64,000 nucleotides of DNA from Microbacterium ginsengisoli (lineage in GTDB: Bacteria > Actinomycetota > Actinomycetes > Actinomycetales > Microbacteriaceae). Shown here piece after piece: positions 16,557-24,532 of the stretch. Where the stretch lies: contig NZ_JYIY01000073.1 of assembly GCF_000956535.1 (NCBI RefSeq), forward strand, positions 62,001-126,000, read 5' to 3'. The notes below the pieces were generated by a model, which saw nothing but the letters and a program-made list of their open reading frames with translations, ran no database searches and was not told the origin of the DNA. Positions within the stretch are counted from its first letter, which is position 1. Each line of letters begins with the position of its first letter. The position numbers and the translations under genes are program-made.

Positions 16557-18257
16557 TCAGTCCTTCAGACCCGGGAAGTCCTGCTCGCGGAACTCCGTCG
16601 TGATGCGCGTTCCCTCGTGCTCCTGCTCGCGCTCGCGCAGCTCCACGCGGCGGATCTTGCCGGAGATCGTCTTCGGCAGCTCGAAGAACTCCACCCGGCG
16701 CACGCGCATGAACGGCGGCATGTGCGTGCGCGCGTGCGCGAGGATGCTCCGCGCCGTCTCGGCGTCGGGCTCGGCGCCCTTCGCGAGGGCCACGTACGCC
16801 TTCACGACGTTGAGACGAAGCGCGTCGGGCGCGCCGACGACACCAGCCTCGGCAACCGCCGGGTGCTCGAGCAGGATGCTCTCCACCTCGAACGGCGACA
16901 CCTTGAAGTCGCTCGCCTTGAACACATCGTCGGTGCGGCCGACGAAGGTCAGGAACCCGTCGGCGTCCCGGGTCGCGACATCGCTCGTGTGGTAGTAGCC
17001 GTCGTGCTCGACCTTCGCCGTGCGGTCGGGCTCGCCGACGTAGCCGGTCATGAGGTTCAGCGGCCGGTGGGGCTCGAGCGGCAGGCAGATCTCGCCCTCG
17101 TCGGCGACCTCACCCGTGATCGGGTCGACCAGCACGATGTCGACGCCCGGCAGCGGATGCCCCATCGAGCCGGGCTTGAGCGGCACGCCCGGCGTGTTGC
17201 CGATCACCGCGGTCAGCTCGGTCTGACCGTAGCCGTCGCGGATCTGGATGCCCCACCACCGCTCGATCGTCTGGATGACCTCGGGGTTGAGCGGCTCGCC
17301 CGCCGACAGCAGCTCGCGCAGACCCGCGGGACGCTTCTCGAGGTCGGCCTGGATGAGCATGCGCCACACCGTCGGCGGGGCGCAGAAGGTGTTCACCCCG
17401 TGCCGGTCGAGCTGGTCGACGAGGGCCGCCGCATCGAACCGCTTGTAGTTGAAGACGAAGATGGATGCCTCGGCGATCCACGGCGCGAAGAACAGGCTCC
17501 ACGCGTGCTTTCCCCAACCGGGGGCGCTGATGGTCATGTGCACGTCGCCCGGGCGCACGCCGATCCAGAACGTCGTGCTGAGGTGGCCGACCGGGTACGA
17601 CACGTGCGTGTGCTCGACGATCTTCGGCCGCGAGGTCGTGCCGCTCGTGAAATAGACGATGGCAGGGTCGGTCGAGTCGGTGACGACACCCGGCGGGGTG
17701 GGGGCGGCATCCGTCGACGCGGCGAAATCGAGCCAGCCGTCACGGTGCTCGCCCACGTTCACCCGCACGAGGTCGAGGTCGAACTCGTCGAACTTCGCCG
17801 CGTCGACGTGGTCGGCGATGACGACCCGCACGTTCGCGCGCTCGAGGCGCTCAGCAAGATCGGCGGAGCCGAGCACGACCGACGTCGGCAGGATCACGGC
17901 GCCGAGCTTCAGGATCGCGAGCATCGCCTCCCACAGCTCCACCCGGTTGTCGAGCATGAGCATGACGGCGTCGCCGCGGCGCACGCCCGCGGCCGTCAGC
18001 CAGTTCGCCACCTGGTTCGATCGCACGCGCAACTGCTCGAACGTGCGGGTCGCCTCGGTGCCGTCCTCCTCGACCACGCGCAGGGCGACGCGGTCGTTGC
18101 CCTCGGCGATGCCGTCGAACCAGTCGACCGCGAAGTTGAAGTGCTCGCCGACGTCGGGCCAGCGGAACTCGGCGTGAGCGGCGACCGGGTCGGATCCGCG
18201 GGCGAGCAGAAAGTCACGGGCATCGCGGAATGCGGCACCGGCGGGCGAGAGGGTCAT
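16557..18257 (-). CDS. acyl-CoA synthetase (AMP-forming)
   Basis: ANL-superfamily ligase of 566 residues that probably activates a medium-chain or aromatic carboxylic acid to its CoA thioester. It has P-loop IVYFTSGTTSRPKIVEHTH, A5 motif IRDGYGQTELT, hinge TDDVFKASDFKVSPFEVE, and the A10 lysine in LPKTISGKIRRVELR. The overall pattern resembles ACSM-type medium-chain synthetases. The ATG at 18257 follows AAGGGGAA. It converges with bioQ with a single base between stops. A 16-bp CCCGCGGCGCCGCGGG palindrome at 18304-18319 falls in its likely 5' leader, upstream of which AGTCTA (TAGACT on minus) may be a -10. Confidence 0.9.
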   Translation of the reverse strand: MTLSPAGAAFRDARDFLLARGSDPVAAHAEFRWPDVGEHFNFAVDWFDGIAEGNDRVALRVVEEDGTEATRTFEQLRVRSNQVANWLTAAGVRRGDAVMLMLDNRVELWEAMLAILKLGAVILPTSVVLGSADLAERLERANVRVVIADHVDAAKFDEFDLDLVRVNVGEHRDGWLDFAASTDAAPTPPGVVTDSTDPAIVYFTSGTTSRPKIVEHTHVSYPVGHLSTTFWIGVRPGDVHMTISAPGWGKHAWSLFFAPWIAEASIFVFNYKRFDAAALVDQLDRHGVNTFCAPPTVWRMLIQADLEKRPAGLRELLSAGEPLNPEVIQTIERWWGIQIRDGYGQTELTAVIGNTPGVPLKPGSMGHPLPGVDIVLVDPITGEVADEGEICLPLEPHRPLNLMTGYVGEPDRTAKVEHDGYYHTSDVATRDADGFLTFVGRTDDVFKASDFKVSPFEVESILLEHPAVAEAGVVGAPDALRLNVVKAYVALAKGAEPDAETARSILAHARTHMPPFMRVRRVEFFELPKTISGKIRRVELREREQEHEGTRITTEFREQDFPGLKD

Positions 18258-18401
18258 GGTTCCCCTTCGGGCTGGAACTCGGATGCCGCGCCGACGCGGC
18301 CCTCCCGCGGCGCCGCGGGCGCGGCTCAGTCTAGGCCGCGGCCCTATGCCCAGCCGGGAACCCGGCGCGCCCGCGGATAGACTGCGGGCGACAAGCGCGA
18401 G

Positions 18402-18421
18402 CGGTCGGCTGACACCGACCG
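18402..18421 (-). terminator. hairpin after the GT2-GtrA gene
   Basis: CGGTCGG and CCGACCG arms around six bases, starting 7 bp past the stop. No T tract follows, so termination is plausible but not certain. Confidence 0.45.
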
Positions 18422-18427
18422 GGCGGC

Positions 18428-19585
18428 TTAGACCTCGCTGGTCGCGACGGGCTTGGTGTCGAGCTCGTCGATGACGCCGGTGCGCGGCGCGACGGCCGTC
18501 GCGGGCGCGGCGGCGACGCGGCGCGGCGCGTAGACCACGAACTTGTGGAACGCGAAGCGCACGAAGAACGCGACGACGAGGGTGATCGCGGTGGCCATGA
18601 CACTCGAGATGTGCAGCGCCTCGACCATGATCGGCAGGATCGCGATGCGCACCGCGGCCTCGGCGTTGTTGAAGCCGAACGACTTCACGAAGCGCGACCA
18701 GATGGCCGACGCCTGCTCCTTCATGTCGTGGAAGACGAACCGCTCCTGCAGCACGAAGTTGCCGATGATCGTCACCTCGGCCGAGATGATCGCGGCGACC
18801 ATGTAGTTCACGCCGGTGTGCACCAGCATCCACATGATGACGACGTTCGCGACCGCGCCGAGCGCACCGATCACGGCGAACAGCGACATGCGGCCGAACC
18901 GCAGCGCGAACAGCTGGGTGAGGAAGCTCAGTCCCTGCGCGAGGGACGCCTTCGACTCGCCGGCGTGACGCGACTGGAACGAGAAGGGGATCTCGGCGAC
19001 CCGCAGCGACTCGCGCGCCAGGATCTCGAGCAGGATCTTGAAGCCGCGCGGCTTCAGGTCGTTGACGTCGAACGCAGTGCGGTCGACGAGGAAGAAGCCG
19101 GTCATCGGGTCGGTGACGTTCTTGAGCTTCTTCGGGAACAGCGCCTTGGTGAGGTTGGTCGAGGCCTGCGACACGAACACGCGGAGGGCGTTCGACAGGC
19201 CGCCGTTCTCGCCGTTCTCCGTGTAGCGCGAGGCCACCACGACATCGACGTCGCCGCGGGCGTGGCGGGCGACCAGGTTCACGATGTCCTCGGGCGGATG
19301 CTGCAGGTCACCGTCCATCACGATGCAGACGTCGGCGTGCGCGGCCTGAAGGCCCGCCACGACCGCGCCGGAGAGTCCGCCCACCGAGTCCTCGCGGTGC
19401 AGCATGCGCACCGGGATCGGGGCGGTCTCGGCGACCTGCTCGATGACGCGCGGGGTGTCGTCGGTGGAGTCATCGACGAAGAGGATCTCGAGGTCGAGAG
19501 AAGGGGTCGCGGCAGCGACCCGGCGAACGAGCTCGGCGACGTTGGGAGCCTCGTTGTAGGTCGGGACGACGACAGTCACCTGCAT
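18428..19585 (-). CDS. polyprenol-phosphate glycosyltransferase fused to a GtrA domain
   Basis: A 385-residue protein with two parts. Residues 1 to about 230 are a GT2 glycosyltransferase like dolichyl/polyprenyl-phosphate mannose synthase: VVPTYNEAPNVAEL, FVDDSTDDTP, VMDGDLQHPPEDI, and the conserved DPMTGFFLVDR. The rest is a GtrA-like domain of four hydrophobic helices (SLFAVIGALGAVANVVIMWM, then VTIIGNFVLQERFVFH). It would transfer a sugar from a nucleotide donor to a lipid carrier and help move the product across the membrane for cell-envelope glycosylation. Donor sugar unknown. Confidence 0.9.
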   Translation of the reverse strand: MQVTVVVPTYNEAPNVAELVRRVAAATPSLDLEILFVDDSTDDTPRVIEQVAETAPIPVRMLHREDSVGGLSGAVVAGLQAAHADVCIVMDGDLQHPPEDIVNLVARHARGDVDVVVASRYTENGENGGLSNALRVFVSQASTNLTKALFPKKLKNVTDPMTGFFLVDRTAFDVNDLKPRGFKILLEILARESLRVAEIPFSFQSRHAGESKASLAQGLSFLTQLFALRFGRMSLFAVIGALGAVANVVIMWMLVHTGVNYMVAAIISAEVTIIGNFVLQERFVFHDMKEQASAIWSRFVKSFGFNNAEAAVRIAILPIMVEALHISSVMATAITLVVAFFVRFAFHKFVVYAPRRVAAAPATAVAPRTGVIDELDTKPVATSEV

Positions 19586-19724
19586 GGCATTCGCCTCCGT
19601 GTAGCGAGGAAGTGACGTCGACCAGCGACGCCGACCACCATGCTGGCATGCCGCACCCTATGATTTGCCCGGAATGTGGAGAACCATGGGGGTCGGATAG
19701 CCAAATCGTAATCAAGCCGAGACC

Positions 19725-19742
19725 TATAATCCGCCCTACGCT
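19725..19742 (+). promoter_or_regulatory. two possible -10 elements of the glutaredoxin gene
   Basis: TATAAT at 19725-19730 is a perfect consensus -10. TACGCT at 19737-19742 stands exactly six bases before the ATG and would give a leaderless mRNA. The second matches the pattern shared by other genes here. Confidence 0.5.
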
Positions 19743-19748
19743 GGAGTC

Positions 19749-20009
19749 ATGACCATCGACTCCACCACCATCACCATGTACGGCGCGGAGTGGTGCCGCG
19801 ACTGCCGGCGCACGAAGTCCCAGCTCGATGAGCTCGGCGTCGCGTACGACTACGTCGACGTCGAGGCCGAGCCCGCCGCGGCCGACATCGCGCGCGAGAT
19901 CTCGGGCCGCACGAACATCCCCGTCGTCGTCTACCCCGACGCGACCTTCCACGTCGAGCCGAGCAACGCCGACGTCGAGGCGAAGCTCACCGAGCTCGCC
20001 CTCATCTGA
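19749..20009 (+). CDS. glutaredoxin-like redox protein (WCRDC active site)
   Basis: Small thioredoxin-fold protein of 86 residues. The active site is EWCRDCRRTKSQLDE, the cis-proline region is TNIPVVVYPD, and the fold continues with DYVDVEAEPAAADIA. It resembles actinobacterial mycoredoxins and NrdH-type proteins but has CRDC rather than CGYC or CVQC. It probably reduces mixed disulfides, in mycothiol-containing bacteria likely with mycothiol. Single gene with its own promoter and a hairpin after it. Confidence 0.85.
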   Translation: MTIDSTTITMYGAEWCRDCRRTKSQLDELGVAYDYVDVEAEPAAADIAREISGRTNIPVVVYPDATFHVEPSNADVEAKLTELALI

Positions 20010-20015
20010 GTGATC

Positions 20016-20044
20016 GGATGCCGCGGCACCGAGTCGCGGCATCC
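20016..20044 (+). terminator. hairpin terminator after the glutaredoxin gene
   Basis: GGATGCCGCG and CGCGGCATCC form a perfect 10-bp stem around nine bases, immediately after the stop. It is built from the recurrent GGATGCC word and has no T tract. Confidence 0.6.
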
Positions 20045-20083
20045 CTGACACTCGATGCCATGGTGCTCCGGGCGCGACATCCC

Positions 20084-20089
20084 TATGCT
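20084..20089 (+). promoter_or_regulatory. -10 element of the ALDH-GMC operon
   Basis: TATGCT lies 35 bases before the ALDH ATG, with GAAGGAG between them as the ribosome site. No clear -35 found. Confidence 0.4.
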
Positions 20090-20118
20090 GAGGGCGTCCG
20101 CACGCGAAGGAGAGTGCC

Positions 20119-21852
20119 ATGACATCGACCCCCGCGTCACCCCCCAGCGCGATCGATGAGACCGTCCGGACCGAGATCGATCATGCGATCGCGGCCCTGC
20201 ACGCGGGATCCCGCGTCTGGACCCAGTTCTCGCTCGCGCAGCGCGCGACCCTGCTGAGGCGCGTGCGCGCCGCGGTCGGCGCCGTCGCCCGGGAGTGGGC
20301 CGAGACCGCCGCGCGCTCGAAGGGCCTGCACGTCGGGCATCCGCTGGTCGGCGAGGAGTGGCTCTCGGGCCCCTACGCCGTGCTGACCGGGCTCGACGGC
20401 TACATCGAGAGCCTCGAGGCACTCGCCGCCGGCCGCAGCCCCATCGAGAAACTGTTCGTCGACGACGGCCCGGGCGGGCGCACCCGCGTACACACGTTCC
20501 CCTCGCACGCCGTCGACCACGTGCTGCTCTCTGGCTTCACCGGCGAGGTCTGGCTCGAGCCGGGTGTCACCCCGCAGGACGCCACCGCCACCGCGGGCCT
20601 CGCGCAGCGGCATCCGACCGAGCCCGGCGGCGTGGGACTCGTGCTCGGCGCCGGCAACATCACCTCGATCCCGGTGCTCGACGTGCTCTACGAGCTGCTC
20701 GCGTTCTCACGGGTGTCGATCCTCAAGGTGAACCCCACGCAGGACGCCCTCGTGCCGATCTTCGAGCGCGCGCTCGCGGCGCTCATCGAGCCGGGATTCC
20801 TGCGCATCGTGCGGGGCGCGGGTGACGTCGGCGCCTACCTCACCGCCCACGAGGGCGTCGACCACGTGCACATCACCGGGTCCGCGGTGACCTTCGACGC
20901 GATCGTGTGGGGGCAGGGCGAGGATGCCGCGTCCCGCCGCCGCGCCGACGACCCGCGCCTGGCCCACCCCATCACCGCCGAGCTCGGCGGGGTCTCCCCG
21001 ATCATCGTCGTTCCCGGCGAATGGTCGGACGCCGATCTGCGCTACCAGGCGGAGCACGTCGTCACGATGCGCCTCCACAACAGCGGCCACAACTGCATCG
21101 CGGGGCAGGTGGTGCTGCTCGCGGCATCCTGGCCCCAGAAGGACGCCTTCCTGCAGGCGCTCCGCGAGGCCTACGGCCGAGCGCCCGCGCGGCCGGTCTG
21201 GTACCCGAACTCGGCGGCGAAGCTGTCGGCCGCCGAGAGCGACTACCCCGACGCGCAGCACTGCGGCGACGAGCGCCTGCTGATCGAGGCCGGCGATGCG
21301 GATGCCGCCACCGCCCTCGAGACGACGGAGTACTTCTCCCCCGTGCTCGGCGTCGTCGAGCTGCCCGGCGAGGGGCGGGAGTTCCTGCGGGCGGCGGTCG
21401 CCCACGCGAACGACCGGCTCGCGGGCACGCTCGGCGCGAACGTGCTCATCGACCCGGTCACCGAGTCGACGCTCGGTGCGGCCTTCGACGAGGAGATCGC
21501 GGCGCTGCGCTACGGCGGCATCGCGATCAACGCGTGGACGGGCGTGCTCTTCGCCACGCCGGCCCTCTCGTGGGGCGCGTTCCCCGGCCACACCGTCGCC
21601 GACGTCGGCAGCGGTCTCGGTGTCGTGCACAACACCTTCCTGGTCGACCGCATCGAGCGCTCGGTGCTGCGGGGGCCGTTCCGCCCCGCGCCGCGATCGC
21701 TCGGGCGCAGCCGGTTCACGATCCTGCCGAAGCCGCCCTGGTTCGTGACCTCGCGCACGGGCACGGCCGTGAGCGAGGGCCTCACCCGCTACCGCGCAAC
21801 CGGCAGCCCGATCACCCTCGTGACGACCCTGACGAAGGCGCTCGGATCATGA
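20119..21852 (+). CDS. NAD(P)-dependent aldehyde dehydrogenase
   Basis: Aldehyde dehydrogenase of 577 residues, longer than the usual 480-510. It has a Rossmann segment GVGLVLGAGNITSIPVLDVL, HITGSAVTFDAIVWG, the general-base motif as AELGGVSPIIV, and the catalytic Cys in LHNSGHNCIAGQVVL. The extra length lies in the N-terminal segment and a C-terminal tail (LGRSRFTILPKPPWFV). Its stop overlaps the start of a GMC oxidoreductase gene, so alcohol to aldehyde to acid oxidation by the pair is likely. It does not look like a standard BetB. Substrate unknown. Confidence 0.88.
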   Translation: MTSTPASPPSAIDETVRTEIDHAIAALHAGSRVWTQFSLAQRATLLRRVRAAVGAVAREWAETAARSKGLHVGHPLVGEEWLSGPYAVLTGLDGYIESLEALAAGRSPIEKLFVDDGPGGRTRVHTFPSHAVDHVLLSGFTGEVWLEPGVTPQDATATAGLAQRHPTEPGGVGLVLGAGNITSIPVLDVLYELLAFSRVSILKVNPTQDALVPIFERALAALIEPGFLRIVRGAGDVGAYLTAHEGVDHVHITGSAVTFDAIVWGQGEDAASRRRADDPRLAHPITAELGGVSPIIVVPGEWSDADLRYQAEHVVTMRLHNSGHNCIAGQVVLLAASWPQKDAFLQALREAYGRAPARPVWYPNSAAKLSAAESDYPDAQHCGDERLLIEAGDADAATALETTEYFSPVLGVVELPGEGREFLRAAVAHANDRLAGTLGANVLIDPVTESTLGAAFDEEIAALRYGGIAINAWTGVLFATPALSWGAFPGHTVADVGSGLGVVHNTFLVDRIERSVLRGPFRPAPRSLGRSRFTILPKPPWFVTSRTGTAVSEGLTRYRATGSPITLVTTLTKALGS

Positions 21853-23462
21853 GCGCGCGCCTGCCGGAGGCCGCCGACTACATCGTCGTCGGGGCCGGGT
21901 CGGCGGGCGCGGCCGTCGCCGCCCGCCTCAGCGAGGATCCGTCGGTCTCGGTGCTGCTGCTCGAGGCGGGCCCGGTGGATCGGCACCTCTACATCCACGT
22001 GCCCGCCGCATTCTCGAAGCTGTTCCGCGGACGGTACGACTGGAACTACGACACCGTGCCGCAGCCCGGGCTCGAGGGGCGCACCGTGTTCTGGCCGCGC
22101 GGCAAGACGCTCGGCGGCTCGTCGTCGCTGAACGCGATGATGTGGATCCGCGGGTTCGCCGCCGACTACGACGAATGGGCCGAGAGTGCCGGCGACCGCT
22201 GGTCGTGGGAGCACCTCGCCCCCTACTTCCGCCGCGTCGAGCGCACCGACCTCGCCCACGACCCGTCGCTCGGCACCATCGGACCGCAGTGGGTCGAGCG
22301 TCAGAGCAGCCCGCAGCCCCACACCGCCGCGTTCCTCGACGCCGCACGGGAGCTGGGCTACCCGGTGACCCTCGCGAACGACCCGCACGACCAGGGCTTC
22401 TCCGAGACGATGCTCACCACGCACCGCGGGCGACGCGCCTCCACGGCCGACACCTACCTGCGCCCCGCCGCCCGGCGCCGCAACCTGCGGGTGGTCACCG
22501 GCGCGCACGCGCGGCGCGTGATCGTGCGGGACGGACGTGCGGTCGGTGTCGAGCTGTCGGTGCGGGGCGGCATCCGTCGTGTCATCGTCCGCCGCGAGGT
22601 CGTGCTGTCGGGCGGATCGGTCAACACCCCGCAGCTGCTCATGCTCTCGGGCATCGGGCCCGCCGACCACCTGCGCGACCACGGCATCGACACCGTCGTC
22701 GACGCACCCGAGGTCGGCGCCAACCTGCAGGACCACCTCGTCGCCGGCCTCGCGCCAGAGGCGACCGGACGCACCCTGTTCCACGGCGAGGAGCTCGCCC
22801 CGACTCTGCAGTGGCTCACCCGCCACCGCGGCATGCTGACCTCCAACGTCGCCGAGGGCTACGGCTTCGTGCGCACCGGCGTCGCCGACCGCACGCAGGC
22901 GCCCGCGGGCCTCCCCGACATCGAGATCATCTTCGCCGCCGCGCCCTACGTCGGGGAGGGCCTCGTTCCACTCCCGGGCGACGGCATCACGGTCGGCGCG
23001 ATCCTGTTGCGACCCCGCAGTCGCGGCACGGTGACCCTCGCCTCCGCCGACCCGCTCGCCAAAGCCGTCATCGACCCGCGCTACCTCAGCGACCCCGACG
23101 GCCTCGACGCCGACACCCTCTCGGCGGGCCTGCGCGTCTGCGATGCGCTCGTCGGCACCCAGGCGCTCGGCGCCGTGACCACCGGGCGCTGGATCCAGCC
23201 CGAGAACGGCGAGAACCTCACCGTCGAGCAGCGGGTGGCCAGCTCCCTGCGCGCGTACTCCCACACGCTGTACCACCCGGTGGGCACCGCGCGCATGGGC
23301 GCGGATGCGGCATCCGTCGTGGATCCCGAGCTGCGCGTGCGCGGCGTCGACGGCCTGCGGGTCGCGGATGCCTCGGTGATGCCCGTCATCATCCGCGGCC
23401 ACACCAACGCCCCGGCGATCGTGATCGGCGAGGTCGCCGCCGACCTCATCGCCGGGCGCTGA
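21849..23462 (+). CDS. GMC-family FAD oxidoreductase (choline dehydrogenase-like)
   Basis: FAD-dependent alcohol dehydrogenase or oxidase of 537 residues. The ADP-binding fold is DYIVVGAGSAGAAVAARLSE, followed by LLLEAGP. The GMC signature 1 region is GKTLGGSSSLNAMMWIRG and signature 2 is GGSVNTPQLLMLSGIGPADHL. The C-terminal catalytic His is in YHPVGTARMG, with RGHTNAPAIVIGE near the end. The ATG overlaps the ALDH stop (ATGA). It resembles BetA/AlkJ proteins; the alcohol it oxidises cannot be decided. Confidence 0.92.
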   Translation: MSARLPEAADYIVVGAGSAGAAVAARLSEDPSVSVLLLEAGPVDRHLYIHVPAAFSKLFRGRYDWNYDTVPQPGLEGRTVFWPRGKTLGGSSSLNAMMWIRGFAADYDEWAESAGDRWSWEHLAPYFRRVERTDLAHDPSLGTIGPQWVERQSSPQPHTAAFLDAARELGYPVTLANDPHDQGFSETMLTTHRGRRASTADTYLRPAARRRNLRVVTGAHARRVIVRDGRAVGVELSVRGGIRRVIVRREVVLSGGSVNTPQLLMLSGIGPADHLRDHGIDTVVDAPEVGANLQDHLVAGLAPEATGRTLFHGEELAPTLQWLTRHRGMLTSNVAEGYGFVRTGVADRTQAPAGLPDIEIIFAAAPYVGEGLVPLPGDGITVGAILLRPRSRGTVTLASADPLAKAVIDPRYLSDPDGLDADTLSAGLRVCDALVGTQALGAVTTGRWIQPENGENLTVEQRVASSLRAYSHTLYHPVGTARMGADAASVVDPELRVRGVDGLRVADASVMPVIIRGHTNAPAIVIGEVAADLIAGR

Positions 23463-23464
23463 GC

Positions 23465-24442
23465 TCAGTCCGCCGCGAAGGCGTCGGTCGCCTCGCGCAG
23501 CGCCCGGGCGATGCCCGGCTCGCTCGCGGCATGTCCCGCGTCGTCCACGACGATGAAGCGCGCCTCGGGCAGCGCCTGCGACAGGTCCCACGCGGTCATC
23601 AGCGGCGTGCAGACGTCGTAGCGGCCCTGCACGATGACGGTCGGGATGTCGCGCAGCCGCCCGGCGTCCTCGATGAGCTGCCCCTCGCGGAACCAGCCCT
23701 CGTGCACGAAGTAGTGGTTCTCGATGCGCGCGAACGCGACGGCGTGCTCCTGCCGGGACATCCCGGTCACCGTGTCGGCGTCGGGCCGGAGGGTGATCGT
23801 CGAGGCCTCCCACGTCGTCCACGCCAGCGCTGCCGGCACGTGCACCGCCGGATCGGGGTCGAACAGCCGCCGGTGGTACGCCTCGATCAGCCGGGACCGC
23901 TCGAGCACCGGGATCGGCGCGAGGAACCCTTGCCAGAGGTCGGGGAAGAGCGCGCTCGCCCCGCCCTCGTAGAACCACTCCAGCTCGTGGCGGCGGAGGG
24001 TGAAGATGCCGCGCAGCACGAGCTCGCTGACAGCCTCCGGATGCGCCTCGGCGTACGCCAGGGCGAGCGCGCTGCCCCACGAGCCGCCGAAGACCTGCCA
24101 CCGGTCGATGCCGAGGTTGCGGCGCAGCAGCTCGATGTCGGCCACCAGGTGCCACGTCGTGTTGTAGGCGAGGTCGGCACCCGGCTCGCTCGCGTGCGGG
24201 GTGCTGCGGCCGCATCCGCGCTGGTCGAGCAGCACGATGCGGTAGCGCTCGGGGTCGAAGAAGCGGCGGTGCCAGGCGGACGTGCCGCCCCCGGGGCCGC
24301 CGTGAAGGAAGACGACCGGTTTGCCCTCGGGATTGCCGCTCTGCTCCCAGAAGACCCGGTTGCCGTCGCCCACGAGCAGCATGCCGGTCTCGTACGGCTC
24401 GATCGGCGGATAGAGCACGTCGTCGAGTTGGCTGACCGTCAT
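23465..24442 (-). CDS. pip: proline iminopeptidase (S33)
   Basis: Alpha/beta hydrolase of 325 residues that removes N-terminal proline from peptides. Features are LHGGPGGGTSAWHRRFFDP (oxyanion region), DQRGCGRSTPH, nucleophile elbow VFGGSWGSALALAYAEAHP, catalytic Asp in VQGRYDVCTP and His in VDDAGHAA. The set, including GGSWG, is diagnostic of Pip. The ATG at 24442 is six bases from TACCGT, so the mRNA is probably leaderless. Ends two bases from the convergent GMC gene. Confidence 0.94.
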   Translation of the reverse strand: MTVSQLDDVLYPPIEPYETGMLLVGDGNRVFWEQSGNPEGKPVVFLHGGPGGGTSAWHRRFFDPERYRIVLLDQRGCGRSTPHASEPGADLAYNTTWHLVADIELLRRNLGIDRWQVFGGSWGSALALAYAEAHPEAVSELVLRGIFTLRRHELEWFYEGGASALFPDLWQGFLAPIPVLERSRLIEAYHRRLFDPDPAVHVPAALAWTTWEASTITLRPDADTVTGMSRQEHAVAFARIENHYFVHEGWFREGQLIEDAGRLRDIPTVIVQGRYDVCTPLMTAWDLSQALPEARFIVVDDAGHAASEPGIARALREATDAFAAD

Positions 24443-24448
24443 CCCCTC

Positions 24449-24454
24449 ACGGTA
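24449..24454 (-). promoter_or_regulatory. -10 element of leaderless pip transcript
   Basis: TACCGT on the minus strand, then six bases and the pip ATG. Confidence 0.5.
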
Positions 24455-24520
24455 CTCGCGGGTCTGCCGCAGGCCGAGGAGGCCGCCCGACACGCCTCCA
24501 CGGTGGGCCGGGCGGAACGA

Positions 24521-24526
24521 TAGGGT
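24521..24526 (+). promoter_or_regulatory. -10 element of leaderless antiporter transcript
   Basis: TAGGGT followed by six bases and the GTG at 24533. It faces away from the pip promoter 67 bases upstream. Confidence 0.5.
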
Positions 24527-24532
24527 CCGGGT

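Noticed and set aside
22142..24523. 793-residue frame spanning the GMC and pip genes
   Set aside because: It crosses two well-supported convergent genes in a non-coding frame and has shadow composition.
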